A program made the position numbers and the translations under genes. Shown piece after piece: positions 11,521 through 23,125 of a stretch of 64,000 nt of DNA (position 1 is the stretch's first letter; each line of letters begins with the position of its first letter). Source of the DNA: Gordius sp. MW1. Its lineage: Eukaryota > Nematomorpha > Gordioida > Gordea > Gordiidae. The stretch spans positions 6,718,413 through 6,782,412 of the forward strand of contig OZ038533.1 in assembly GCA_964036665.1 (NCBI GenBank), given 5' to 3'. A model generated the notes under the pieces. That model was not told the origin of the DNA and ran no database searches. It worked only from the letters and a program-made list of their open reading frames with translations.

Positions 11521-11790
11521 AAAAAAACTCCGGGATTCTAACCCCAAAACTAGTTAAATTGCATAGCAATTAAAAAGTAAACAACTTTTATTTATGTTTA
11601 TTATATAACTAGTTAAATTGCATAGCATTAAAAGTAAACAACTTTTATCTATGTTTATTATATAACAAAAACTAGTTAAATTGCATAGCAATTAAAAGTA
11701 AACAACTTTTATTTATGTTTATTATATAACTAGTTAAATTGCATAGCAATTAAAAGTAAACAACTTTTATTTATGTTTATTATATAATAG
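11262..11790. repeat. 60 bp tandem repeat with hairpin core
   Basis: The unit ACTAGTTAAATTGCATAGCA, followed by ATTAAAAGTAAACAACTTTT and an AT-rich tail, occurs at 11262, 11549, 11609, 11671 and 11730. The core AATTGCATAGCAATT is a small inverted repeat. The first copy is separated from the others by a 119 bp-type unit, so the two arrays are interleaved. Confidence 0.8.
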
Positions 11791-11814
11791 ATAATTTAAC
11801 AAATCTTATATATA

Positions 11815-12060
11815 ACACACCGAGAGAGATAGAGATGAGGGGTGGGGCACCTCTTATGCATTAATTCAAAAAATAACACAGCGAGGGAGATAGAGATGAG
11901 GGGTGGGGCACCTCTTTCTCATGCATTAATTTAAAAAAGCGATAACCTAATATACCCAATGCAAATAGATAGGGAGGGTAACGGACGGACGGACAGACAA
12001 CGGACAACGGACAACAAAAAAACGAGCCCATAAATTGCATAGCAATTAATAAATCATAAT
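11815..12060. repeat. Short direct duplication and GGAC-type simple repeat
   Basis: GAGATAGAGATGAGGGGTGG followed by GGCACCTCTT occurs twice (about 11827 and 11887). Then come a GGAC/GGACAAC simple repeat (11980-12015) and CCCATAAATTGCATAGCAAT, a string also seen in both arms and near 29400. It may be an end of a repeat family that I cannot name. Confidence 0.6.
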
Positions 12061-12177
12061 TTCCAGAAAAGAAATATAACATTGAAATTAAAAAAGCGCT
12101 GAACATATAATTGTTTTCATCGATATATTTAATCTTTTAATATGTTTTTTATTTTTTTTAATTAAAATTGAAGGAAT

Positions 12178-12329
12178 TATAACGTGGAACACAGTTAGTA
12201 ATTTGTACTCAATTAAGATGTTTATTCAAATCAGGTCATATGTTAAAATATATAAATTGTATTCACTAGGAATACCGAACATATACAATATAATGATACG
12301 ATGTATATTTCGTTAATACAGATATTACA
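12178..12329 (-). repeat. 3' LTR of the young Gypsy element
   Basis: On the minus strand the LTR runs from TGTAATATCTG to CACGTTATA. It matches the other LTR at 150 of 152 positions. Confidence 0.92.
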
Positions 12330-12876
12330 TTTCTCCCTTTCTTAAAAGTTAAATTCATCCTGGAATCGTACCAGTGGGTTTGATATTCTTGTTGAACGTC
12401 GCAATATAGGGGGACTTTCCACTCCTTCTATGTTTTGTTCCAAACCTGTTGTCGCAGTCTCTAAACTTGGCACAAACTGTGATCGCACCTAAACTTCATT
12501 TGATCAGCATGTTTTCTTTTGATTCCACCGTCTGTCCGGACATTATACGAATAGTGGCCCTTCCGTTCTACAATAATACCTTTGTACCATCCCGGCTTAA
12601 TTTCGTTGCGAATCCATACTGGATCTCCAACATTAAATTCCCTATAACGTACATTTTGATCATGATATGTTTTCTGCTTCCATATCTTCTCCCTTATTAC
12701 GTTTCTTAAATCCGGCTTTATTAAATCTAGTGCGGTTTGTAATCTCCTTCCTAAAAGTAATTCGGATGGGGCTTTTCCCGTCGTCGCTTAAGGAGAGTTT
12801 CTGTAACTTCTCAAGACCTGTTGGAGACAAAGTTCTTTGTTCCAAGTCTGTTTTCTTGCCGCATAATATCTTGTTT

Positions 12877-14361
12877 TTAACGTTTGTTGTCTTTACCCAT
12901 ACGATATTTAATTTCATATTGATATGAATTTAATAGTAAAGCCCACCGTACCAGCCTGTTTTTAACCATTTTGGGTAGATCCCTTTTACAACCGAAAATT
13001 CTTTCCAACGGTTTGTGGTCCGTTGTTAACGTAAATTTTCGTCCTCTGAGATACTGATTAAATTTTTCAATTCCAAAAATTGTGGCTCTAGCTTCACGGT
13101 CAATCGTCGAATATTGTTTTTCTGATTGGCTCAACGTTCTAGAAGCATAAGCTATGAGTCTTTCAGATTTGTCGGGAAAAACATAAGATATCAAGGCGCC
13201 TACACCTGTCTCGGACGCATCAACTGCAAGATTAACCGGTAACGTTGTACTATACGGTACTAAGGTGTCAGAAGATGAAAGCATCAACTTAACTTCATCA
13301 AAAATTTTCTGTTCCTGAATTGTCCATCTCCACATTATGGTAGAACCAGTTAAGGCATGTAGTGGAGCACATTTTTCATGTAATCGAGGAATAAAACGTT
13401 CCTGATAATTCACAAGACCTAAAAATGAGCGTAGCTCCTTTTTATTTTCTGGTACCTTGAAATTTTTTATTGCCTTAATGCGTTCCTCTGTCGGGTGGAT
13501 ACCTGTCGAATCAATTTTATGTCCTAGATAGGTAACTGAGTTTTGGAAAAATTTGACTTTTTCCTTTTTTGCTTTCAGCCCAGCATTTTGTATTCTTGTT
13601 AGGACCTCGTTTAGATTTTTCAAATGGTCTTCTTGATTTAACCCAGTGATTATAATATCATCTAACAGTACTTCAGTGTGCGAAATTCCATTTAACAAAT
13701 CTTCCATATATCTTTGAAATAAGTTGGGAGCAGTCGCTAATCCAAATGGTAGTCTTTTATATTGAAAATGCCCTATGTGCGTAACGATTGTAAGCATATG
13801 TCTGCAATCTTCGTCTACCACCATTTGCAAGTAGGCATCACGCAGATCAATTATTGTATACCTTTCCCCACCCGCTATTTTTGTGATAAGGTCGTCAAAC
13901 GTTGGTAACATATGGTTGTTTGTATTCAAGTATGGGTTCAATGTTACCCTAAAATCACTGCAAATGCGTATGGCTCCATTACTCTTTATTACATTAACTG
14001 TGGGTGTAATCCATTTTATTTCATTAATAGAAGGGTCAACACGTTTAATAATGTCTTCATTTAGCAATCTTTTTAATTCCATTTCTACTTTTTGTCTTAA
14101 AGGAAATGGTACCCTTCTGGTTTGTAATGCAATAGGTTGGGCCCCTTCATTTAGGAAAATTTTAACTTTATAATTTTTTGTTATACCTGGCCCATCACTG
14201 AATACAGCCTCATATTGTTTAAGTAATTTAGTAACAATGTCATCTTTATTTATTTTTACCACTTCTGGAAGATCAAGTTGGAAGGCTTTAATCCAATCAA
14301 GACCAAATATTGGACCTTCATTAGCAGTTGTCACAAATACTGGTAATTTTAACACCTTCAC
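12877..14361 (-). pseudogene. Gypsy reverse transcriptase and RNase H fossil
   Basis: One long minus-strand frame holds a reverse transcriptase (IRICSDFRVTLNPYL, LPFGLATAPNLFQRYM, the active-site variant LLDDIII) followed by RNase H (LAVDASETGVGAL, LTTDHKPLERIF). It belongs to the 12178-15496 element and is treated as a fossil. Confidence 0.85.
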
Positions 14362-14459
14362 CCCCTGTTTTACATTTATAGTAGTTTTACCTAATATTGG
14401 TATGGGGTGATCTCCAAAAGATTTTAACGTTGGACATTGTTCCAGGCTAGGTGTTTAAA

Positions 14460-15342
14460 TTAAATTGTAAATTGCCTAATTAATGATAGAAACTCAGGCC
14501 CTGTGTCGAATAACATGTTGCAAGTTATTCGATTGATCTTTACCTTAATACAAGGCTTTTTGAATGTTTCAAAACTATTCAAATTTTTAACTGTGTTCAC
14601 CATATTTACATTTCTTGTGTGACAGAATTTTAAAAAATTACCCTTTTTCTGACAGATGAAACATTCTTTGTAAAACGCAGGGCATTTCTTTGGTTGATGA
14701 TGTCTGCCACACCTAGAACAATTGTGATGTTGTTGTTTCACGTAATGTTGTTGTTTAGTTTTTGGCGTATACCCTGAATTTATAGCATCAATTTCATAAG
14801 TTATGACTTCTTTCTTGGCCAACTCCATGGCTTCAGCTATCTTGTATATCTCCTCAAATGTTATTGTATTGCCATTGGAATCTGTAGCCTCAGGCCATCG
14901 TGTTCTTACTTCAATTTCTAAAGTTTTGTTTTGGATCCCATGTAACATCTGATCCCTGAGATGTTCATCAAGATTAGTAGCAAAATTACATTCTTCTGCT
15001 ATTGTCTTAAGTCTATTTGCATAGTCCCTTATTGCTTCTCCCTCCTGTGTAATGCAACGTATAAAATTCAACCTGTTTTGGAATATGGTTCTTTTAATTT
15101 GATTCTTGTTGCATCAAGTAATTCCTTATAGGTGAGGATGGTAATATCCTTAGGATATAAATAAGATCTAATCTTTTCAACATTGCCTTGACCCATATAT
15201 GCCAGAATCAATGTGGTTCCTTTATTTAGATCCGTAATGTTCCTAGATTTGAATATATTATCTAATGTGAATCTATTTTATCTACAGGGTTGTAGCTAAG
15301 AATAGATTCCATGATCTTCTTAGATCCTGTCGGTCGCGCCAT
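14460..15342 (-). pseudogene. Gypsy gag and protease fossil
   Basis: A minus-strand gag-like region contains zinc-knuckle cysteines (CSRCGRHH, CFICQKKGNFLKFC) and a protease motif LFDTG. The first methionine (MARPTGSKK) sits two bases inside the 5' LTR border, leaving almost no leader. The region is broken. Confidence 0.75.
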
Positions 15343-15344
15343 AA

Positions 15345-15496
15345 TATAACGTGGAACACAGTTAGTAATTTGTACTCAATTAAAATGTTTATTCAAATCA
15401 GGTCATATGTTAAAATATATAAATTGTATTCACTAGGAATACCGAACATAAACAATATAATGATACGATGTATATTTCGTTAATACAGATATTACA
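15345..15496 (-). repeat. 5' LTR of the young Gypsy element
   Basis: A 152 bp LTR nearly identical to 12178-12329, immediately followed on the plus strand by the GGAAT target duplication. Confidence 0.92.
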
Positions 15497-15501
15497 GGAA
15501 T

Positions 15502-17491
15502 AATAAATTAAAATGATTCTTACCTTAAAATCCATTTTAATAAGCCTACGAAAAAGCCTCCATACTATTAAATACCAGAAAGTTAGAACAGAAAGTAGAC
15601 GACAATTGGAAAACACTTGCTGCGACAGTAGCTTGTTATGATTTGGGTTTTCAAAACCCCCTGACCATCCGAAATATAAATAAAAAAGTATTTTTAGAAT
15701 ATAGTGACCTCAGTCTCGAAAAAGTAAGAAATTTATCAAATGTGATGTTTTGATAGATTTTACATTTTAGAAAAAAATCAAATAATTAAATTTAAGGAAG
15801 AGAATATGCAGGTAGAAAGTACTTACTTTTCAAGTATCTATGCAACTTTGATAAATGGTGACCGTTTATGAGTTTTTGGGGCATAACTCAAGCCCTAAGG
15901 TATCGAAAGAAAGAAGTCACCGCAGGTGTAATCCTGCCATCAAATTCCCGTTGCCGGTCAATCGCGCTAGTAAGACTTTGTTGCAATTATTGCAAAATTC
16001 GCCAAAAACAATAAAATGGTTCCTGGTAGGAAAGCATAAGCCCTCGCCTAACAGTCTTCTCCAGAAACTGATAAACAAGGTATGTCCGATGCATGATATT
16101 AAAAAATTTCTTAAGGTTATCCTCTGTATGCTCTTGTTTTTTTTTGTATTAATAACCTTTAAAATTAGGCAACGAAGATAGTCAATTTTGTTATAAATAG
16201 TAATAAAAAGCAATATAAATTAAATCCTAGAGAATCAAAATCCAATTTGGCTACTCGCAACTTCACATCTATTTAATAAATTATCTAGACACATTTTTGC
16301 TTCCATTAAAAATGGCCATAACTACAGACAAAAAAGAACCGATACATAGCTGTTGTATTTCAGAACTACTGTCGCGTCTCAGAACTAGGGGAGGGGGTGT
16401 TTTATCTCGGAAAATGGGAGAAGTATTGGCACCTTTAATATCAATTTCCAAATAATTTATTTTGCCACTTTCGCTTCCAATAACAACGATAGGTATATAT
16501 AACTATGTAACCACGAAACGGATTACAGTACAATGATAAAACGCGGGAATATAAATTTCTAGCGATTAAACAGGGGGGAAAAAATTGATTCTAATGTGGG
16601 AAATTCTCTAGTTCTCTTAAGTATTGGAGGAAGGAACTATTTGGAGTAACGTTCGGAAAATAACGTTCTGCTCGGTATCGATTTTCGTTGGGCCTTTATA
16701 GGTTCGATTTTGTTGGCCTGGATCTTTATCCTTGAAACTTCTTTTCTTTTTGACCCATTTTACCGCGCCAATTTCGTGATGAATGGCCCTAACTTCCAAG
16801 GTTTTCCCACGGCCTTTAGAAACTTCAACTGACAGTTATAGTTTTCCCCTACGTTTCTTGTGCCAATTCAATATTTATTACTAGGGTTTGTTGTATCCTT
16901 GCTTCTTTCTGATCCTTCTTTCGGGCCAAGTCGTAATTTATGGCTTTGTTTTGCTGTATCCTTGTGCTATTTTGTTACCAACCCAAACTTCTGTGACCTT
17001 CCTTCGTTCTTAGCCCTCCTTCCAAAGCGCGTCACGTGCGCTACCTATTATGAAGTGGGTCTATGGATATGACAATAGCAAACCATAATTTAGTAAGTAA
17101 TTGAATTGTCAAGGTGTAATCTAGTTGGATACATGTACTAAACTGCGTAAATACGAGTCAACGATCCGTATTATGTATCATCTGGTATTTTTTTAAAAAT
17201 TTTTAAAATTATTTTGTTCCATTCACTTTACCTGATTCAATTACATACATACATGTTCTGCCAATTTTATTTTATTATTACAATATTTACAATAAATTTT
17301 GCATGCGGTATTGTTTGATATTTTTTATAAGTGGTATATTCTTAGTTAGTTTTACAAGAGTGGAAAATCTGACTCTAAAAGTATTTATAGGCATTAATTT
17401 TATAAAATGATATATGTAGGTTAGGGAAGAAAATAATCTTTTTAATGAAAAGTATTATAATACATCATGGAATCCTTGTATATATACAAAG
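15502..17491. other. Region without recognisable gene
   Basis: Open frames of about 100 codons at 15855-16181 (plus) and 15917-16213 (minus) overlap each other and match nothing I know. A less AT-rich stretch at 16600-17080 is pyrimidine-rich on the plus strand and may be a decayed element. The missing N-terminal or signal-peptide exon of the gene that follows could lie here, but I could not locate it. Confidence 0.4.
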
Positions 17492-18661
17492 CACTCTTGT
17501 CTATGTTGTATGCATATAGACATTTCAAAACTCAAAATTAATCAAACTGGTATTTATTTTATATTATATAAGATATCTTATAGGTTGCATGAGTATCACC
17601 TATATTCCTGAAAAATATGGTTTTAGTTTAAAATTTATGATTAATAACATTACTATTTATGAAGAGGATGTTTCAGGTTATACAAATCATTTAACTTATA
17701 TAAGGATTTATTTATAGTTGTTTGATTTAAAAATTATTATTATAATTTTATTTGAATAACATGTGGTATTTAACCTTAAGTAGCATTTTATTTTTGCTAA
17801 ATGAAGGATTTAAATTGAACAAATAGCAAATATGCTAAAAAGGTATAAAATATTTAAACTGCTTTCAAAGTTTTCATAATATTAGTAACTTAATTTTTAA
17901 GTGTGAATCACTAATTAAAATGTGTTACTTCTTCTTTAATAAAAATATTTTTACATTAAAATATTATAAAATTTTTAATTTGTTTGGTAATGGAGTTCTT
18001 CTTTGTTATTACTACAAAACCTTTGAACTAAGATTTCAATATAGGTGGTGTAAAATTGAGCATATATAGTGGTTTATACCATTTTTTAAAGTATGGTAGT
18101 CCCCCGCTTGTATCAATTTGCAAAATTTTTAGACCATATCCTAAAGACAAAATGTAAAAGTTTTTGAAAAATTGCTTTTGTAAATTCCCCCGAGTTAAAA
18201 ATGCTTATGCAAACTCTTTTATAAGGATTGCAATTTGTCTTGGACAACAATATTTATATACCAACTAATAGATGTTCTTGGAATACTCTTTAATGTTATT
18301 TAATGTAATTATAAATGTCATTAAATTATTACACTATTGAGTTTTGCTAAATTTCGTTTTTTTTATCATAGCCAAAAATCCACCTCCGATTTGTGCAGAT
18401 ATTCCTTACATGTCCTATGCTAGCTTATGCCTCAAATTTTATAATCTCACTATCTCTAAGGTTTCATTTGCAGGATGTGTTAAAGCTGAAGCTCGTATTG
18501 AGCATGTTTTTGTTCAAAGTAAGAATTTGGGTTGTTTCCGAATTCCTCTCAACACACAAACCTTGGAAAATACACTTGAAAATAAACAAAACAAAAGAAG
18601 CATAAAATTGCTTTTTTTCGATTTTGTGCTCTCTTTATTTCCTATTATAAATTTTTTATAA
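17492..18661 (+). CDS. Partial DUF4773-like secreted protein gene, three exons
   Basis: Three plus-strand exons fit together in phase: 17492-17549 (HSCLCCMHIDISKLKINQT), 17584-17676 (CMSITYIPEKYGFSLKF, then ending in EEDVS) and 18372-18661 (AKNPPPICADIPYM, CLKFYNLTIS, AGCVKAEAR, LGCFRIP). The joins rebuild the codons GGT (Gly) and GCC (Ala). The order C-x-C-C, GC-x-x-ITY-x-PE, NPPP-x-C, C-x-KFYN and LGCF is what I recall of DUF4773, a family of small cysteine-rich insect proteins of unknown function, usually with a signal peptide. About 146 residues are seen and the N-terminal exon is missing. Introns are 17550-17583 (34 bases, unusually short) and 17677-18371. The last exon ends at TAA after a hydrophobic tail. 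It could be a pseudogene if the 34-base gap is not spliced. Confidence 0.7.
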
Positions 18662-19148
18662 AAAACCATTATTGATAAATCTTATTTATGAATGGTTTCC
18701 TTTAGCAAACTAATAAAAAGTGATTATAAAATTTTAGATTTGAATAAAAAAAAAATAGGTACAAAATAGAAACGTGTGATTTTTTTTAATTTAATCGAAG
18801 TTCCATTGAATATGTGTAAATAATTTTACCAATTAAATTTGGGCAAACGGCCAAATTATGACCCAAAACCGTCAATTTTTTTATGGTAACTCGCTTCGGT
18901 CTCTTGAAATTTGATCATTCCTTGCACCCATTATTTAAAAACACGTTTTTTAAGTTCTTTTTTATCCTGTATCTCATCCCGTTGTGTGGTTTTTTTGGTA
19001 TCCGGATTTTTCTTATTATTAACCATAACTTTGTCCACTTTCCCTTATCACGTGATAAGAATTCGTCATTTTTATTTTCTTTTTGGGACCCCCTTCATAT
19101 TCAAAACTATTCGATTTCCATTATCCTTATCTTTTCTGGGTATGTGTT
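18662..19148. other. Region without recognisable gene
   Basis: AT-rich sequence follows the stop of the DUF4773-like gene. The minus strand from about 18890 to 19150 may hold the last decayed part of the LINE described at 19320-20790 (a KGVPKRK-like string), but this is weak. Confidence 0.35.
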
Positions 19149-19312
19149 CATAAGCGTAGCCAAGGGGTGGCAAGAAGGGGCGGCTGCCCCCCTCTCTCCA
19201 AAAACCCTTTAAATTTTTGCAAAATTGTTGCTCATATACTAAAAAATAATCATTTTGCTCCTCCCTATATTAGTATTGCCCCCCTCTAATTCCAATCCAG
19301 GCTACGCCCATG
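19149..19312. mobile_element. GCGTAGCC-type MITE, copy A
   Basis: The ends are an imperfect inverted pair, CATAAGCGTAGCC and (inverted) CATGGGCGTAGCC. Inside are GGCGGCTGCCCCCC and TATTGCCCCCCTCTAATTCC. Related copies lie at 28218-28380 and 37648-37800. Ends of the CAGNGGCGTAGCCAGG kind are known from hAT elements, so a hAT origin is inferred. Confidence 0.65.
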
Positions 19313-19319
19313 TATATGT

Positions 19320-20790
19320 TTATATCTCTTTAGCCAATTTTTATTTATCTTGTCCGCCATTGGTTGAATAACCATTTTTGTCCTGAGGTTGTTATCCCTC
19401 ATATGAGCCCTTTATCATATCATCCTTAGCTCCGTGGCTTGCATAAATTTTCGGTATTCCTTTAAAGCCCACCCTTCACTTGGCTAAAGCGACAACGGCC
19501 ACAGATTTGTAAGTTTGTACTTCAGCCATATAGGCATGTTCTTGTCGCTACATCGCTGATAGTGGGCATCATTCATTGACCCTCCTTTGTCTATTCGCTT
19601 AGCCCTCTATAATCGGTATATAACATACTAGTGTTGTAAAAACGGCTCGGTTTTGGTTGGTCGACCTTTGGCTTTAGTCGACTAAACATAAATAGACCAA
19701 AGTCGGCCAAACAAAACCCAGCCGTTTTTACAACACTACAACATACAATCATACAACAAGAAATGGCCTTTGTCAGTCCCTCGTTATTTCCATAATATAA
19801 AATAAAAAAGATTTTAGTGCAGACCCTCGATGTATTCCAATCATAAAGGTTTAGACTCCACAAACAATATTTGAGACTTGTTGAATTTCTCTCATAAGGG
19901 AAATGCATGATTTTTGAGCACCATCATCCTTGTCGTAAGCCTTCTTCCAATCTTTGAAGACCGTATGATAATTTATTTTCACCCCCCCCCCCCCCATATT
20001 CATTATATACTTTAGTGCATGATCATGTCTATTGTTTTATTGTTAGCCAAATCTAAACTGGTTAGCCGATGTGTCCGCTTTGTTCTATTAAGTTTCAAAA
20101 AATGAGAGCTGGTGTTTAATTTAGCAGACCTGAGAGTCCTTTATGTTTTTGAAAACGGGTCTCACGAATTCGCTCTTCTTCCAACATGTTAAAAGGAGAG
20201 TCTTTTATATCTTTGAAAACGAGTGTAACGGTTTTCGCTTTCCACTGATCACGAATTAGCTCTTGTTCCAACACGTTGAAAGGTTTAAGGTCTTAACATT
20301 TTACTCTCGACATCCTACATGCCCGCCCTATGGTCCATAGCTTTACTTTTTTGCGCCTTTTTCATTGGCAGCCTGCCTTCGTCCTCTGACTTTATTTATT
20401 TTTAATTCCATATCGGAAAGGTAATCTTTGTCATTCACAAGACTTATAAATTCCTCGAGATATCTTTCCCATCATTTCTTTCTGCTTGATTAGGCCTGAC
20501 CTTTCTCATTTTCGGAAGGACTCCGACATCACGTCTTTTCGTCTCCCTTATTTTTGTTAATTTGTACATTAACCGATCACCCCTTTTTTAATCTAGTGTG
20601 CTTGTTATCTCGGTGTAAGCAGCATATTTTGCTATTGCGACCGCCTTTTTTAGCTTACTTTGCCTTCTTGTATATTAGGTAATTCTATGACTTTTTCGAT
20701 TTATACCATCGCCTATAGGGATTTATCTTTTGATGAACTGCCTAACTGACAAATCACATGACTCAAGCACCCTGTTTAAAGCTTTGCCAC
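19320..20790 (-). pseudogene. Decayed LINE reverse transcriptase (RTE-like)
   Basis: Minus-strand translation gives, from high to low coordinate, KLKKAVAIAKYAAYTEI, RGDRLMYKLTKIRETKRRD, WERYLEEFISLVNDKDYLS, ELKINKVRGRRQAANEKG, ANQFRFG, HTVFKDWKKAYDK, GIHRGSALKSFLF and DNNLRTKMVIQPMADKI. These follow the order of the non-LTR polymerase found in many insect genomes (RWKEYFEELLN, INKVRKA, ENQFGF, FIDLEKAYD, GLHQGSALSPFLF, IR-KLGV-PI-DKI). The frame is broken many times by stops and frameshifts, and a hAT MITE sits inside it at 19629-19738. It is old. The 5' part is not recognisable. Confidence 0.75.
19629..19738. mobile_element. Short hAT-type MITE inside the LINE
   Basis: The ends are TAGTGTTGTAAAAACGGCT and its inverted match, leaving only about 110 bp. 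The flanking 8-mers TAACATAC and CAACATAC differ at one position and could be the target duplication. A relative lies at 26600-26779. The interior contains several GTCGACC/GGTCGAC-like strings. Confidence 0.7.
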
Positions 20791-22796
20791 CTTTGGTTTA
20801 TTTTAAAATATGTATCGCCGTTTCTTTCATGTTCACACTTTTCCATTCCTTTCATGGTACCCTTTAATTTGACTTTCTGGTCGTAATTATTGCTTTTAAG
20901 TATTTCCTATATCATTGAGTGCAAAATTCGTTGTTTGAATCTTCTCGGAAATACACATCAAGATGCATAACAACTGTAAAAGTTGAGATTTCTTCTCTCC
21001 GGTATACATAATCTCCATAAATTTTATTTCACTTAAAAAGTCACAATATGATCCTTACGCCTTTACAGTTTTGTCTTATTATAGTCATGTCGTATGATTG
21101 CGATCCTTATAATAGAATTTTCTCACCTTGTTTAAGTCATGCATTCCATGAATTGTTCCTAGCCATTAAAATATTATCTCATGTGGTTATTAGCGAATGA
21201 TAAGTAACGCGATCTAAGAAAAAACTAATTGTGGCATTATTGAATAGGTGGACCCTTATAAAACATGTTCATGAGAATTTGTGGATAATCTTCCAGTTTG
21301 ACAAAAAACGAAGTTACACCAGCTTAAAGGGAAGGAATTGTAATCCACCGAAAAGGAATTTGGTCATACATTCCGGAAAGGAGAGGTAAAGATACTAGAA
21401 AACACGCGGATCAATTAGGTACAAAAACTATCAATCAACATACAGAGGAAAGATCAATTGAGGGATACAAAATCAGGATCAAAGAAGAATTTAGTAGCAA
21501 CGTTTCAAAGGAACCAACGTTGCTTGACGTCATAGAAACACCAATCCGAGGGTAGCAAACCCGTCCCAACCAACGATTAAAATTTTAAAATAACAAATTA
21601 ACTAACGCTATTTAAAGGAATAAGAACGACAATAACGTGCGTCTCCCTGTAGGTTTTATTTTTTATTCTAATTTTTAAGAACTTTTATATATAAAAAAAT
21701 GCATTTATAAATATGAAAATTTATGGCTATTTAAACTTAAAAAGTAGAAGAAATTATTTAAAAATTACTTATGTTGAGTTGCAACAACATACATACGCCA
21801 TAATAGAGGCGGAAAATTTTTGTTATAAGCTTTAAATAATAAACTTTGAAAATCATTTTTAGCGCAAAGGATTAAATATTTGTATCATCTCATCGTCAGT
21901 ATACTAATTTTAGCTAAATAGGTGAGACAAGCTAGTTAAGCTGTTTATTTATGTGCTTAGACAACACAATTATAAATAAAAAAAAGTTGGGTAAGCAGAA
22001 TTGCAAATTTAGAATTTGTTTTAAAATCGAGGTACGCTTTGAAATATAAATCCTATAACGTATAATCATTAATAAAATTTCATAAATAACGCTAAATATT
22101 CACTGAATTAGCCTAAAAGATTTTACAATTGACTAGGTCTTTAAAGAGCTATTGAAAGATAGAAACAATTCATTTGACACATTTTATGATGCTGACGATT
22201 ATAAATAATATATCTTGCAAACTTTTTTTAAAAACATAAAATCTCTGAGAGAACCACAGATTTTCTAGGGTATCATAGTTAACAAATTAGCAAAAAGTTC
22301 TCATGGTATAACTTTACATTTTGTCTTTAATCACCATATCATTTATAACACTCACAAGCTTTTAATCGAGATTAGTACAAAAAGGCACTTCAAAACTAAA
22401 TCCGTAAAAAAACATATTTATTAAATTTATGTTGACTAGCGTTGTGGTATTATCAAAATTTTGCCCTCCCAATGGAATTTAATCAATTTTTGTTCATGAG
22501 AAAACATTTCCTTTCTTGGTTTATTATATAATTTATATTCTCCTTCGCTTCTTTTCAAAAAGACAATCGTCCATAATGCCAATGGCTAACCCAATCAAAA
22601 GTTACCAAAGTTTTGGAGGTATGTGACATAACGTCTAATATTGACAACCAATTAAATAGTGGCAAGATTCCAACTTGAACGTTTATCCCGCACAGATATA
22701 TCCTAAATCCTTAAAAAAACTCACCCGTATTTTAGATAAATCCTAACTAGAAATTTTTAGCTTTTCCGTGATAATTTAGGAATTATATAATTTAAT
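20791..22796. other. Region without recognisable gene
   Basis: The first few hundred bases are less AT-rich and could be the decayed 5' part of the LINE, but no motif is secure. From 21600 on the sequence is AT-rich and unassigned. Confidence 0.35.
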
Positions 22797-23125
22797 TTTT
22801 TAGATCTAACTGCAAACTCTATTATGCCTGTTTTAGTAACTTCTGAACCCATTCCTCAGTTTAGAATTATAAGGCCATCAAGTAGATTTCTGAAGTGTAT
22901 ACTAATTTTTTAGGTGTTAGTGCCAACTCTATTTTGGAAACTTCTAAACCCATTCCTCGATTTAGAACTTCTCAGCCCATTCCTCAGTTTAGAATTATAA
23001 GGCCACCAAGTCTATTTCTGAGCTGTATACTAATTTTTTAGGTGTTAGTGCCAACTCTATTTTGGAAACTTCTCAACCCATTCCTCGATTTATTCATAAC
23101 CCATTCCTCAGTTTAGAATTATAAG
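22797..23125. repeat. Tandem repeat, three units of about 110-127 bp
   Basis: The string CCCATTCCTCAGTTTAGAAT recurs, preceded by GGTGTTAGTGCCAACTCTAT-like sequence. Units start near 22797, 22907 and 23034. A shorter sub-unit (AACCCATTCCTCGATTTA) is also duplicated within. Confidence 0.75.

Larger units (their letters stand above)
1..11790. mobile_element. Candidate large foldback-type element (composite)
   Basis: The plus-strand sequence at 1-1530 recurs in inverted orientation at about 10115-11520. The inner parts (1300-1530 against 10115-10330) are a near-identical inverted repeat, including a GAGGGCCGAAGGCCCGAG hairpin and a polypyrimidine stretch. The outer parts of both arms are tandem copies of a unit carrying GGCCAATGGTCA and CCATTGGTCAGCAGCC. 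Long inverted arms built of tandem units are what foldback elements look like. The interior holds hAT MITEs, Gypsy fossils and an unidentified decayed coding stretch, but no transposase I recognise. The left end is cut by the window edge and the right outer limit is uncertain. An old segmental inversion would also fit. Confidence 0.5.
12178..15496 (-). mobile_element. Gypsy-type LTR retrotransposon, young but broken
   Basis: This 3,319 bp element lies on the minus strand. Its two 152 bp LTRs (12178-12329 and 15345-15496) differ at only two positions, and a perfect 5 bp target duplication GGAAT flanks it (12173-12177 and 15497-15501), so insertion is recent. The 3' LTR is preceded by a purine tract AAGAAAGGGAGAAA. 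Recognised parts are gag with zinc knuckles, a protease DTG, reverse transcriptase, RNase H, and an integrase C-terminal tail near 12480-12660. It is shorter than usual for the family and is broken, with a handful of breaks. Confidence 0.92.

Noticed and set aside
15855-16213. Frames of about 100 codons on both strands
   Set aside because: They overlap each other, match no known family and have no supporting splice or promoter context.
18883-19289. Overlapping hydrophobic frames
   Set aside because: They run into the GCGTAGCC MITE and lie antisense to the decayed LINE; no protein family was recognised.
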